Of a stretch of DNA of 64,000 nt, positions 1 through 12,860 are shown in pieces. Origin of the DNA: Sinohyriopsis cumingii (Eukaryota > Mollusca > Bivalvia > Unionida > Unionidae); the NCBI GenBank assembly GCA_028554795.2, contig JAPYKE020000516.1, positions 248,001 through 312,000 of the forward strand. The letters run 5' to 3'. Position numbers and translations under genes: made by a program. Position 1 is the first letter of the stretch, and each line of letters begins with the position of its first letter. Under the pieces are notes generated by a model. The model did not search any database and was not told the DNA's origin. It saw only the letters and a list, made by a program, of their open reading frames with translations.

Positions 1-585
1 ATAATTCAAATGATCTGTTTGAACATTTATAGTGTATTTTTAAGAGTGTTGGTTACCAATTATTAAGCTCATTGATTCAGTGGAATCAGATATCAGCTGA
101 TGCTTCAATACCGCACTCTCTCAAAGTACCAAATTGAAATATGTTACCATACATAGGCATATTCATGATGAAAATAACATTTTGGGATATTTTCAGTGCA
201 CACAGCCAGAAATGTGCCTTACAGATTCACTATAGGTACAATTGTCAGCCTATATGATGTACTGAATGTGAACTTTTGATCCCAAACATTCTAAAATGTA
301 TTGATATTTGTTCATGTGGGATATGTAACCATGTTAAGATCACTTATACAAAGTTAAGTACAAATAATCTGTTTGAATATTTCTTATGTAATCTTTAAAG
401 TGTCAGTTAACAAATATTATTAGTAATTAATAATGCATGATAAAGCAAGATGGATCATTAGAATTCCCATAACATCATATTGGCCACAATGACACACTAC
501 GCCAATCAATATCTTAACCAAACTGAACAATAAAATAGAATTCATTCTGTGTTCAACTTAACATCATTTTGCTCTTTTCTTACAT

Positions 586-628
586 CCAAGGGTAAATATA
601 CCTGGGGAAAGCATATTTTATCCCTTGG
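586..628. repeat. Conserved imperfect hairpin in the A unit
   Basis: The arms ccaaggg and cccttgg are perfectly complementary, and the adjoining taaatat and atattttat extend the pairing with one bulge, around a loop of about 12 bases. The site recurs in every A copy at the same unit position. A T-to-G change in the right arm (catattgtatcc) marks copies 5-9, 11 and 12. No function is implied; dyads are common in satellites. Confidence 0.6.
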
Positions 629-1315
629 ACCTGTATTTCATTCACAGACAGTGTAAAATGATTAAGTAGAGAACTTGAGTAGGTTCTATTATAAAGTTTT
701 CATCACAGTCCTCTAACTAAATACCTTATAACTATGTTTATAAACAATTACTAAAGGCTATACAAGCAGATATGTGTTACTCAGGAAGTGACCTCATCAT
801 AAACACATAAATTAACTGCTTGGAGCCGTAATACATAGTCTGAATGGCCAATACAAAATATAATTTTGTCTTCATGTATTTAAAATGAAGGTCTCATTTT
901 GACTTACAAAAATATTTTCTCAGACAAAATGTGACAAATATCCAACATTGGAGCTTGTATATGGTGTAGGAATATATACCTACTGATAACATTTAATATC
1001 ATTCCAAAAAATATTATATATGTGCATTTTGGGAGGAAACTTTATTAAAATTTTTAAATAAAAATTAATTTTTTACTTTTAATTTCATTCTTATATTTTC
1101 ACAGTCAATATACCTAACATATTCAAATTTCATGTGTCTATCATTACTAATAAAGATTTTATACCAATTTAACTTTACTCCAATACTGCACTGACAGGAT
1201 ATAGAACATAATTAATTTTACTATATGTTCTCTACATTTGTTTCTCAGTACTGACCTTTCCACTGTGTGACAATCAATGCAAATCATATGTTAATCTAAA
1301 ATACCTTCAAAGATG

Positions 1316-1330
1316 ACTTCACGGTGAAGT
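1316..1330. repeat. 15-nt dyad acttcac-g-gtgaagt
   Basis: Seven-base perfect inverted arms flank one central base. It lies in the core shared by A and B units. It is intact in nearly all copies and broken in copy 14 (C to T near 43124) and in the first B unit (A to T near 50837). Its role is unknown. Confidence 0.5.
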
Positions 1331-1935
1331 TCTTGTCAAAGGTTGACCTGCTCTTTTTTGAGATACTGGACTGTCAACATAGCAGCATGTAAACAGAACA
1401 CAGATTTCACTTCCGAATCATCACCAAGGCCTTATTACTCACTGAGCGCTGTCGCCAAAATACACACAGACAACAACACCCTGAGCTCATATTATCAAGA
1501 ATAAATGGTTACCTTTAAATCCCTACCAAAATGCATAAATAAAACTCTTCTATCTCCACCAAAATAAGAGTGGAACAAATATTCAAAAAATAGACTAGAA
1601 ATACATTCGTGGGTACTGAACTGGAAGTATTAATTGTGATGTAATTCCTGACAGGCTCCATGTTTTAAGCCAATTTTAGTCAAACTTTTATATTTGCATG
1701 CTATACCTATTTCAACTTTATACATGAAGTCTTTTTGAAATTCCTTGCAAACAAAACATGTGACACCTGTCAGAAAGTATGTAGTGCTGGTGTTCCACAG
1801 GGTGCAAGGTCTAGTCCAAGTGCTCTTGAGAAGCCAAAACTAAATTTGCTATATCTTCCTTAATTATAGAAATTTTTCAATGCAGTAAAAACCAAATTGT
1901 AATACAAGACAAGCCCTGTCTGAAAATATGTTTGA

Positions 1936-1957
1936 AATTTATCAATATTGATAAATT
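1936..1957. repeat. 22-bp perfect palindrome
   Basis: The 22 bases centred on aatatt read the same on both strands (arms aatttatcaat and attgataaatt overlap at the centre). It is followed within 60 bases by more AT-only symmetry (tttaaat-aaac-atttaaa). I found it unchanged in every A and B copy I inspected, including the most diverged edge copies. Such sites can extrude as cruciforms; whether this one matters for replication or recombination cannot be told from sequence. Confidence 0.85.
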
Positions 1958-2925
1958 AAATTTTAATCGCAATTTAAATAAACATTTAAATTTTAAAAAG
2001 TAAATCGTTATTGAAAACTTATACAAGTTTTAAAACACAGATTGACAAATTTTAGACAGAAAAGTTGACTAATGAATGGTCTTTAAAACCAATGGTAGTC
2101 TGTGTTTGTACAACTGATAACATTTTTCCCAGGGATAGTGGAGCAACATAGCTCATAGTGATTTTGGCAGTAAACCGCTATATGCCTGTCCAGATACATA
2201 TTGGTGTACACACTAAAGAAACAATGCCAGGTGCTATGTTCCACATTTATTGTGTCAGGTACTTAGGCAGTTGTTTCCATAACTAATAGCACATTCCGAT
2301 TTAAAGTTCTGATGGGACCACTACCATGTTTTATAGCAAAAATGCATTCCATTTCAATGTCGATAACTACAAAAGGTGACAATGGGATAGGAAAATAGTT
2401 TCTAGGGAGGCTCTACCTTACTAAAAAATGGTGCTGATCTCTCTCGTGAAGACCTAAGCCAAGTCTCTGAGGTGCTATATATCAGTGTGGTGATATAAAC
2501 TAGTCTTGGCCACTTATGGCAGTACACTGCACATGCCCTTATAAAACCTTGCTATCACCGCCGGACTATTGGAGAGCTTAAAGCTGTTCCAACTCTAACA
2601 CACTGTTCCAGATACCAGGCTAAACCGGAAAAGATACAATATGTTTCACTTAATTCTAGAAAACAGTAAGATCTAGGTAAATGAAGTTAAAATGTGTTAG
2701 ATATGGTGATTTCAAGATAACATTAAGGTTGCAAGCATGGGGGAAAATATTAAACTTGACAGAGTGACACTCAGAAATGTGAAGCAATGGCCATGCATTA
2801 AAGTGATAAATTCATCCTAAAAATATATCAGGTTTCTAGAAGCATATTTAACCATTTACAGCTTAAATAACTAATCAGGTAGACTATGTATCATAAAGTT
2901 TAAGGCAATGTTGAGGCAGTGAGGT

Positions 2926-3280
2926 TTGATCATTGGTGCAAACATTAGTACATACCAGTATACAGGAAAGTCAAGTGACAATGTACTAAATTAGAATATA
3001 TTACTATAAGCAATCTTATTCATGAGGGAAATAACAATTTTGCATATTGCAAGTGAATACAGCCAAATGTGGTCACACAGATCAACTATAGGTACCAATA
3101 AATCCTATATCATCAACTAAATGTGAAAATCTGATCCCAAAACTTGTAAACAAGGATGGAAAATTGCATATGTGGGACATATACAATGTACTTGTTAAGA
3201 TCAAATGTGCAAACATAATTCAAATGATCTGTTTGAACATTTATAGTGTATTTTTAAGAGTGTTGGTTACCAATTATTAA
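2926..3280. repeat. Diverged ~355-bp internal repeat, left half
   Basis: This block aligns with the next 355 bp at a constant offset of about 355. Matching landmarks are ttcatgaggg / ttcatgatga, acagccaaatgtg / acagccagaaatgtg, actataggtac in both, ctgatccc / ttgatccc, tgtgggacat / tgtgggatat, gttaagatca in both and ctgtttgaacat / ctgtttgaatat. Identity is far below that between array copies, so this duplication is much older than the array. It spans the copy 1-copy 2 seam only because of the phase I chose. Confidence 0.85.
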
Positions 3281-6200
3281 GCTCATTGATTCAGTGGAAT
3301 CAGATATCAGCTGATGCTTCAATACCGCACTCTCTCAAAGTACCAAATTGAAATATGTTACCATACATAGGCATATTCATGATGAAAATAACATTTTGGG
3401 ATATTTTCAGTACACACAGCCAGAAATGTGCCTTACAGATTCACTATAGGTACAATTGTCAGCCTATATGATGTACTGAATGTGAACTTTTGATCCCAAA
3501 CATTCTAAAATGTATTGATATTTGTTCATGTGGGATATGTAACCATGTTAAGATCACTTATACAAAGTTAAGTACAAATAATCTGTTTGAATATTTCTTA
3601 TGTAATCTTTAAAGTGTCAGTTAACAAATATTATTAGTAATTAATAATGCATGATAAAGCAAGATGGATCATTAGAATTCCCATAACATCATATTGGCCA
3701 CAATGACACACTACGCCAATCAATATCTTAACCAAACTGAACAATAAAATAGAATTCATTCTGTGTTCAACTTAACATCATTTTGCTCTTTTCTTACATC
3801 CAAGGGTAAATATACCTGGGGAAAGCATATTTTATCCCTTGGACCTGTATTTCATTCACAGACAGTGTAAAATGATTAAGTAGAGAACTTGAGTAGGTTC
3901 TATTATAAAGTTTTCATCACAGTCCTCTAACTAAATACCTTATAACTATGTTTATAAACAATTACTAAAGGCTATACAAGCAGATATGTGTTACTCAGGA
4001 AGTGACCTCATCATAAACACATAAATTAACTGCTTGGAGCCGTAATAAATAGTCAGAATGGCCAATACAAAATATAATTTTGTCTTCATGTATTTAAAAT
4101 GAAGGTCTCATTTTGACTTACAAAAATATTTTCTTTGACAAAATGTGACAAATATCCAACATTGGAGCTTGTATATGGTGTAGGAATATATACATACTGA
4201 TAACATTTAAAATCATTCCAAAAAATATTATATATGTGCATTTTGGGAGGAAACTTTATTAAAATTTTTAAATAAAAATTAATGTTTTACTTTTAATTTC
4301 ATTCTTATATTTTCAAAGTCAATATACCTAACATATTCAAATTTCATGTGTCTATCATTACTAATAAAGATTTTATACCAATTTAACTTTACTCAAATAC
4401 TGCACTGACAGGATATAGAACACAATTAATTTTATTATATGTTCTCTACATTTGTTTCTCAGTACTGACCTTTCCACTGTGTGACAATCAATGCAAATCA
4501 TATGTTAATCTAAAATACCTTCAAAGATGACTTCACGGTGAAGTTCTTGTCAAAGGTTGACCTGCTCTTTTTTGAGATACTGGACTGTCAACATAGCAGC
4601 ATGTAAACAGAACACAGATTTCACTTCCGAATCATCACCAAGGCCTTATTACTCACTGAGCGCTGTCGCCAAAATACACACAGACAACAACACCCTGAGC
4701 TCATATTATCAAGAATAACTGGTTACCTTTAAATCCCTACCAAAAATGCATAAATAAAACTCTTCTATCTCCACCAAAATAAGAGAGGAACAAATATTCT
4801 AAAAATAGACTAGAAATACATTCGTGGGTACTGAACTGGAAGTATTAATTGTGATGTAATTCCTGACAGGCTCCATGTTTTAATCCAATTTTAGTCAAAC
4901 TTTTATATTTGCATGCTATACCTATTTCAACTTTATACATGAAGTCTTTTTGAAATTCCTTGCAAACAAAACATGTGACACCTGTCAGAAAGTATGTAGT
5001 GCTGGTGTTCCACAGGGTGCAAGGTCTAGTCCAAGTGCTCTTGAGAAGCCAAAACTAAATTTGCTATATCTTCCTTAATTATAGAAATTTTTCAATGCAG
5101 TAAAAACCAAATTGTAATACAAGACAAGCCCTGTCTGAAAATATGTTTGAAATTTATCAATATTGATAAATTAAATTTTAATCGCAATTTAAATAAACAT
5201 TTAAATTTTAAAAAGTAAATCGTTATTGAAAACTTATACAAGTTTTAAAACACAGATTGACAAATTTTAGACAGAAAAGTTGACTAATGAATGGTATTTA
5301 AAACAAATGGTAGTCTGGGTTTGTACAACTGATAACATTTTTCCCAGGGATAGTGGAGCAACATAGCTCATAGTGATTTTGGCAGTAAACCGCTATATGC
5401 CTGTCCAGATACATATTGGTGTACACACTAAAGAAACAATGCCAGGTGCTATGTTCCACATTTATTGTGTCAGGTACTTAGGCAGTTGTTTCCATAACTA
5501 ATAGCACATTCCGATTTAAAGTTCTGATGGGACCACTACCATGTTTTATAGCAAAAATGCATTCCATTTCAATGTCGATAACTACAAAAGGTGACAATGG
5601 GATAGGAAAATAGTTTCTAGGGAGGCTCTACCTTACTAAAAAATGGTGCTGATCTCTCTCGTGAAGACCTAAGCCAAGTCTCTGAGGTGCTATATATCAG
5701 TGTGGTGATATAAACTAGTCTTGGCCACTTATGGCAGTACACTGCACATGCCCTTATAAAACCTTGCTATCACCGCCGGACCATTGGAGAGCTTAAAGCT
5801 GTTCCAACTCTAACACACTGTTCCAGATACCAGACTAAACCGGAAAAGATACAATATGTTTCACTTAATTCTAGAAAACAGTAAGATCTAGGTAAATGAA
5901 GTTAAAATGTGTTAGATATGGTGATTTCAAGATAACATTAAGGTTGCAAGCATGGGGGAAAATATTAAACTTGACAGAGTGACACTCAGAAATGTGAAGC
6001 AATGGCCATGCATTAAAGTGATAAATTCATCCTAAAAATATATCAGGTTTCTAGAAGCATATTTAACCATTTACAGCTTAAATAACTAATCAGGTAGACT
6101 ATGTATCATAAAGTTTAAGGCAATGTTGAGGCAGTGAGGTTTGATCATTGGTGCAAACATTAGTACATACCAGTATACAGGAAAGTCAAGTGACAATGTA

Positions 6201-6430
6201 CTAAATTAGAATATATTACTATAAGCAATCTTATTCATGAGGGAAATAACAATTTTGCATATTGCAAGTGAATACAGGCAAATGTGGTCACACAGATCAA
6301 CTATAGGTACCAATAAATCCTATATCATCAACTAAATGTGAAAATCTGATCCCCAAAACTTGTAAACAAGGATGGAAAATTGCATATGTGGGACATATAC
6401 AATGTACTTGTTAAGATCAAATGTGCAAAC
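3215..6430. repeat. A unit copy 2 (diverged, B-like variants)
   Basis: 3,216 bp, with one extra A in accaaaaatgc near 4740. It has many private changes (tttgac near 4136, taaaatcatt near 4209, aatgttttac near 4283, ataactgg near 4716, gaccattgg near 5780, aggcaaatg near 6277). Three variants are shared only with copy 14 at the far edge: caaagtcaata (near 4314), gaacacaatt (near 4420) and the extra A. The last two also occur in B units. This is the most unusual copy of the interior. Confidence 0.97.
3281..3635. repeat. Diverged ~355-bp internal repeat, right half
   Basis: Partner of the preceding block. The first 50 bases match poorly, and the alignment is clear from about 3332 onward. The pair recurs in every A copy and is absent from B units. 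It suggests that the 3.2-kb unit grew from, or absorbed, a simpler satellite with a monomer near 355 bp. Confidence 0.8.
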
Positions 6431-9400
6431 ATAATTCAAATGATCTGTTTGAACATTTATAGTGTATTTTTAAGAGTGTTGGTTACCAATTATTAAGCTC
6501 ATTGATTCAGTGGGAGCAGATATCAGCTGATGCTTCAATACCGCACTCTCTCAAAGTACCAAATTGAAATATGTTACCATACATAGGCATATTCATGATG
6601 AAAATAACATTTTGGGATATTTTCAGTGCACACAGCCAGAAATGTGCCTTACAGATTCACTATAGGTACAATTGTCAGCCTATATGATGTACTGAATGTG
6701 AACTTTTGATCCCAAACATTCTAAAATGTATTGATATTTGTTCATGTGGGATATGTAACCATGTTAAGATCACTTATACAAAGTTAAGTACAAATAATCT
6801 GTTTGAATATTTCTTATGTAATCTTTAAAGTGTCAGTTAACAAATATTATTAGTAATTAATAATGCATGATAAAGCAAGATGGATCATTAGAATTCCCAT
6901 AACATCATATTGGCCACAATGACACACTACGCCAATCAATATCTTAACCAAACTGAACAATAAAATAGAATTCATTCTGTGTTCAACTTAACATCATTTT
7001 GCTCTTTTCTTACATCCAAGGGTAAATATACCTGGGGAAAGCATATTTTATCCCTTGGACCTGTATTTCATTCACAGACAGTGTAAAATGATTAAGTAGA
7101 GAACTTGAGTAGGTTCTATTATAAAGTTTTCATCACAGTCCTCTAACTAAATACCTTATAACTATGTTTATAAACAATTACTAAAGGCTATACAAGCAGA
7201 TATGTGTTACTCAGGAAGTGACCTCATCATAAACACATACATTAACTGCTTGGAGCCGTAATAAATAGTCTGAATGGCCAATACAAAATATAATTTTGTC
7301 TTCATGTATTTAAAATGAAGGTCTCATTTTGACTTACAAAAATATTTTCTCTGACAAAATGTGACAAATATCCAACATTGGAGCTTGTATATGGTGTAGG
7401 AATATATACCTACTGATAACATTTAATATCATTCCAAAAAATATTATATATGTGCATTTTGGGAGGAAACTTTATTAAAATTTTTAAATAAAAATTAATT
7501 TTTTACTTTTAATTTCATTCTTATATTTTCACAGTCAATATACCTAACATATTCAAATTTCATGTGTCTATCATTACTAATAAAGATTTTATACCAATTT
7601 AACTTTACTCCAATACTGCACTGACAGGATATAGAACATAATTAATTTTACTATATGTTCTCTACATTTGTTTCTCAGTACTGACCTTTCCACTGTGTGA
7701 CAATCAATGCAAATCATATGTTAATCTAAAATACCTTCAAAGATGACTTCACGGTGAAGTTGTTGTCAAAGGTTGACCTGCTCTTTTTTGAGATACTGGA
7801 CTGTCAACATAGCAGCATGTAAACAGAACACAGATTTCACTTCCGAATCATCACCAAGGCCTTATTACTCACTGAGCGCTGTCGCCAAAATACACACAGA
7901 CAATAACACCCTGAGCTCATATTATCAAGAATAAATGGTTACCTTTAAATCCCTACCAAAATGCATAAATAAAACTCTTCTATCTCCACCAAAATAAGAG
8001 AGGAACAAATATTCTAAAAATAGACTAGAAATACATTCGTGGGTACTGAACTGGAAGTATTAATTGTGATGTAATTCCTGACAGGCTCCATGTTTTAAGC
8101 CAATTTTAGTCAAACTTTTATATTTGCATGCTATACCTATTTCAACTTTATACATGAAGTCTTTTTGAAATTCCTTGCAAACAAAACATGTGACACCTGT
8201 CAGAAAGTATGTAGTGCTGGTGTTCCACAGGGTGCAAGGTCTAGTCCAAGTGCTCTTGAGAAGCCAAAACTAAATTTGCTATATCTTCCTTAATTATAGA
8301 AATTTTTCAATGCAGTAAAAACCAAATTGTAATACAAGACAAGCCCTGTCTGAAAATATGTTTGAAATTTATCAATATTGATAAATTAAATTTTAATCGC
8401 AATTTAAATAAACATTTAAATTTTAAAAAGTAAATCGTTATTGAAAACTTATACAAGTTTTAAAACACAGATTGACAAATTTTAGACAGAAAAGTTGACT
8501 AATGAATGGTCTTTAAAACCAATGGTAGTCTGTGTTTGTACAACTGATAACATTTTTCCCAGGGATAGTGGAGCAACATAGCTCATAGTGATTTTGGCAG
8601 TAAACCGCTATATGCCTGTCCAGATACATATTGGTGTACACACTAAAGAAACAATGCCAGGTGCTATGTTCCACATTTATTGTGTCAGGTACTTAGGCAG
8701 TTGTTTCCATAACTAATAGCACATTCCGATTTAAAGTTCTGATGGGACCACTACCATGTTTTATAGCAAAAATGCATTCCATTTCAATGTCGATAACTAC
8801 AAAAGGTGACAATGGGATAGGAAAATAGTTTCTAGGGAGGCTCTACCTTACTAAAAAATGGTGCTGATCTCTCTCGTGAAGACCTAAGCCAAGTCTCTGA
8901 GGTGCTATATATCAGTGTGGTGATATAAACTAGTCTTGGCCACTTATGGCAGTACACTGCACATGCCCTTATAAAACCTTGCTATCACCGCCGGACTATT
9001 GGAGAGCTTAAAGCTGTTCCAACTCTAACACACTGTTCCAGATACCAGACTAAACCGGAAAAGATACAATATGTTTCACTTAATTCTAGAAAACAGTAAG
9101 ATCTAGGTAAATGAAGTTAAAATGTGTTAGATATGGTGATTTCAAGATAACATTAAGGTTGCAAGCATGGGGGAAAATATTAAACTTGACAGAGTGACAC
9201 TCAGAAATGTGAAGCAATGGCCATGCATTAAAGTGATAAATTCATCCTAAAAATATATCAGGTTTCTAGAAGCATATTTAACCATTTACAGCTTAAATAA
9301 CTAATCAGGTAGACTATGTATCATAAAGTTTAAGGCAATGTTGAGGCAGTGAGGTTTGATCATTGGTGCAAACATTAGTACATACCAGTATACAGGAAAG

Positions 9401-9645
9401 TCAAGTGACAATGTACTAAATTAGAATATATTACTATAAGCAATCTTATTCATGAGGGAAATAACAATTTTGCATATTGCAAGTGAATACAGCCAAATGT
9501 GGTCACACAGATCAACTATAGGTACCAATAAATCCTATATCATCAACTAAATGTGAAAATCTGATCCCCAAAACTTGTAAACAAGGATGGAAAATTGCAT
9601 ATGTGGGACATATACAATGTACTTGTTAAGATCAAATGTGCAAAC
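6431..9645. repeat. A unit copy 3
   Basis: 3,215 bp, family I. With copy 4 it alone has gggagcag (near 6512) where the others have ggaatcag. It shares catacatt (near 7237) and caataacacc (near 7904) with copy 10, and ctttaaaacc / gtctgtg with copy 1. Confidence 0.97.
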
Positions 9646-12600
9646 ATAATTCAAATGATCTGTTTGAACATTTATAGTGTATTTTTAAGAGTGTTGGTTA
9701 CCAATTATTAAGCTCATTGATTCAGTGGGAGCAGATATCAGCTGATGCTTCAATACCGCACTCTCTCAAAGTACCAAATTGAAATATGTTACCATACATA
9801 GGCATATTCATGATGAAAATAACATTTTGGGATATTTTCAGTGCACACAGCCAGAAATGTGCCTTACAGATTCACTATAGGTACAATTGTCAGCCTATAT
9901 GATGTACTGAATGTGAACTTTTGATCCCAAACATTCTAAAATGTATTGATATTTGTTCAGGTGGGATATGTAACCATGTTAAGATCACTTATACAAAGTT
10001 AAGTACAAATAATCTGTTTGAATATTTCTTATGTAATCTTTAAAGTGTCAGTTAACAAATATTATTAGTAATTAATAATGCATGATAAAGCAAGATGGAT
10101 CATTAGAATTCCCATAACATCATATTGGCCACAATGACACACTACGCCAATCAATATCTTAACCAAACTGAACAATAAAATAGAATTCATTCTGTGTTCA
10201 ACTTAACATCATTTTGCTCTTTTCTTACATCCAAGGGTAAATATACCTGGGGAAAGCATATTTTATCCCTTGGACCTGTATTTCATTCACAGACAGTGTA
10301 AAATGATTAAGTAGAGAACTTGAGTAGGTTCTATTATAAAGTTTTCATCACAGTCCTCTAACTAAATACCTTATAACTATGTTTATAAACAATTACTAAA
10401 GGCTATACAAGCAGATATGTGTTACTCAGGAAGTGACCTCATCATAAACACATAAATTAACTGCTTGGAGCCGTAATAAATAGTCTGAATGGCCAATACA
10501 AAATATAATTTTGTCTTCATGTATTTAAAATGAAGGTCTCATTTTGACTTACAAAAATATTTTCTCAGACAAAATGTGACAAATATCCAACATTGGAGCT
10601 TGTATATGGTGTAGGAATATATACCTACTGATAACATTTAATATCATTCCAAAAAATATTATATATGTGCATTTTGGGAGGAAACTTTATTAAAATTTTT
10701 AAATAAAAATTAATTTTTTACTTTTAATTTCATTCTTATATTTTCACAGTCAATATACCTAACATATTCAAATTTCATGTGTCTATCATTACTAATAAAG
10801 ATTTTATACCAATTTAACTTTACTCCAATACTGCACTGACAGGATATAGAACATAATTAATTTTACTATATGTTCTCTACATTTGTTTCTCAGTACTGAC
10901 CTTTCCACTGTGTGACAATCAATGCAAATCATATGTTAATCTAAAATACCTTCAAAGATGACTTCACGGTGAAGTTGTTGTCAAAGGTTGACCTGCTCTT
11001 TTTTGAGATACTGGACTGTCAACATAGCAGCATGTAAACAGAACACAGATTTCACTTCCGAATCATCACCAAGGCCTTATTACTCACTGAGCGCTGTCGC
11101 CAAAATACACACAGACAACAACACCCTGAGCTCATATTATCAAGAATAAATGGTTACCTTTAAATCCCTACCAAAATGCATAAATAAAACTCTTCTATCT
11201 CCACCAAAATAAGAGAGGAACAAATATTCTAAAAATAGACTAGAAATACATTCGTGGGTGCTGAACTGGAAGTATTAATTGTGATGTAATTCCTGACAGG
11301 CTCCATGTTTTAAGCCAATTTTAGTCAAACTTTTATATTTGCATGCTATACCTATTTCAACTTTATACATGAAGTCTTTTTGAAATTCCTTGCAAACAAA
11401 ACATGTGACACCTGTCAGAAAGTATGTAGTGCTGGTGTTCCACAGGGTGCAAGGTCTAGTCCAAGTGCTCTTGAGAAGCCAAAACTAAATTTGCTATATC
11501 TTCCTTGATTATAGAAATTTTTCAATGCAGTAAAAACCAAATTGTAATACAAGACAAGCCCTGTCTGAAAATATGTTTGAAATTTATCAATATTGATAAA
11601 TTAAATTTTAATCGCAATTTAAATAAACATTTAAATTTTAAAAAGTAAATCGTTATTGAAAACATATACAAGTTTTAAAACACAGATTGACAAATTTTAG
11701 ACAGAAAAGTTGACTAATGAATGGTATTTAAAACAAATGGTAGTCTGGGTTTGTACAACTGATAACATTTTTCCCAGGGATAGTGGAGCAACATAGCTCA
11801 TAGTGATTTTGGCAGTAAACCGCTATATGCCTGTCCAGATACATATTGGTGTACACACTAAAGAAACAATGCCAGGTGCTATGTTCCACATTTATTGTGT
11901 CAGGTACTTAGGCAGTTGTTTCCATAACTAATAGCACATTCCGATTTAAAGTTCTGATGGGATCACTACCATGTTTTATAGCAAAAATGCATTCCATTTC
12001 AATGTCGATAACTACAAAAGGTGACAATGGGATAGGAAAATAGTTTCTAGGGAGGCTCTACCTTACTAAAAAATGGTGCTGATCTCTCTCGTGAAGACCT
12101 AAGCCAAGTCTCTGAGGTGCTATATATCAGTGTGGTGATATAAACTAGTCTTGGCCACTTATGGCAGTACACTGCACATGCCCTTATAAAACCTTGCTAT
12201 CACCGCCGGACTATTGGAGAGCTTAAAGCTGTTCCAATTCTAACACACTGTTCCAGATACCAGACTAAACCGGAAAAGATACAATATGTTTCACTTAATT
12301 CTAGAAAACAGTAAGATCTAGGTAAATGAAGTTAAAATGTGTTAGATATGGTGATTTCAAGATAACATTAAGGTTGCAAGCATGGGGGAAAATATTAAAC
12401 TTGACAGAGTGACACTCAGAAATGTGAAGCAATGGCCATGCATTAAAGTGATAAATTCATCCTAAAAATATATCAGGTTTCTAGAAGCATATTTAACCAT
12501 TTACAGCTTAAATAACTAATCAGGTAGACTATGTATCATAAAGTTTAAGGCAATGTTGAGGCAGTGAGGTTTGATCATTGGTGCAAACATTAGTACATAC

Positions 12601-12860
12601 CAGTATACAGGAAAGTCAAGTGACAATGTACTAAATTAGAATATATTACTATAAGCAATCTTATTCATGAGGGAAATAACAATTTTGCATATTGCAAGTG
12701 AATACAGCCAAATGTGGTCACACAGATCAACTATAGGTACCAATAAATCCTATATCATCAACTAAATGTGAAAATCTGATCCCCAAAACTTGTAAACAAG
12801 GATGGAAACTTGCATATGTGGGACATATACAATGTACTTGTTAAGATCAAATGTGCAAAC
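9646..12860. repeat. A unit copy 4 (recombinant I/II)
   Basis: 3,215 bp. The left half is family I (gggagcag, ggtacaattg, catattttatcc, cctactg). From about 11259 (gggtgctg) the right half carries family II bases: aacatatac near 11664, gggatcac near 11960 and ttgatt at 11507. The change-over lies between about 10975 and 11259. A G in ttcaggtggg (near 9960) is shared only with copy 14. Private: ccaattctaac near 12237 and gaaacttgc near 12808. Confidence 0.97.

Larger units (their letters stand above)
1202..2567. repeat. Part of the A unit that is also the core of the B unit
   Basis: From atagaacata to about ccggact this piece aligns almost base for base with 50711-52090 and 58422-59801 of the B array. 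The rest of the A unit, about 1.85 kb, has no counterpart in B within this window. The core contains the 15-nt dyad, the 22-bp palindrome and the AT-rich block next to it. A plus-strand frame of about 60 codons ending near 1504 is open in most copies but has no ATG and takes a non-synonymous change in copies 10 and 11, so I do not call it coding. Confidence 0.9.
1..3214. repeat. A unit copy 1
   Basis: Full-length unit used here as reference; one C is missing in the C-run near 3137, giving 3,214 bp. It carries family I bases (C in ggtacaattg near 238, T in catattttatcc near 616, C in ctctaactaaat near 717). Private changes include acatagtc near 833, agagtggaac near 1570 and ttcaaaaaatag near 1582. 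It shares ctttaaaacc (near 2080) and gtctgtgtttg (near 2100) only with copy 3, and ctcagac (near 920) only with copy 4. Confidence 0.97.
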
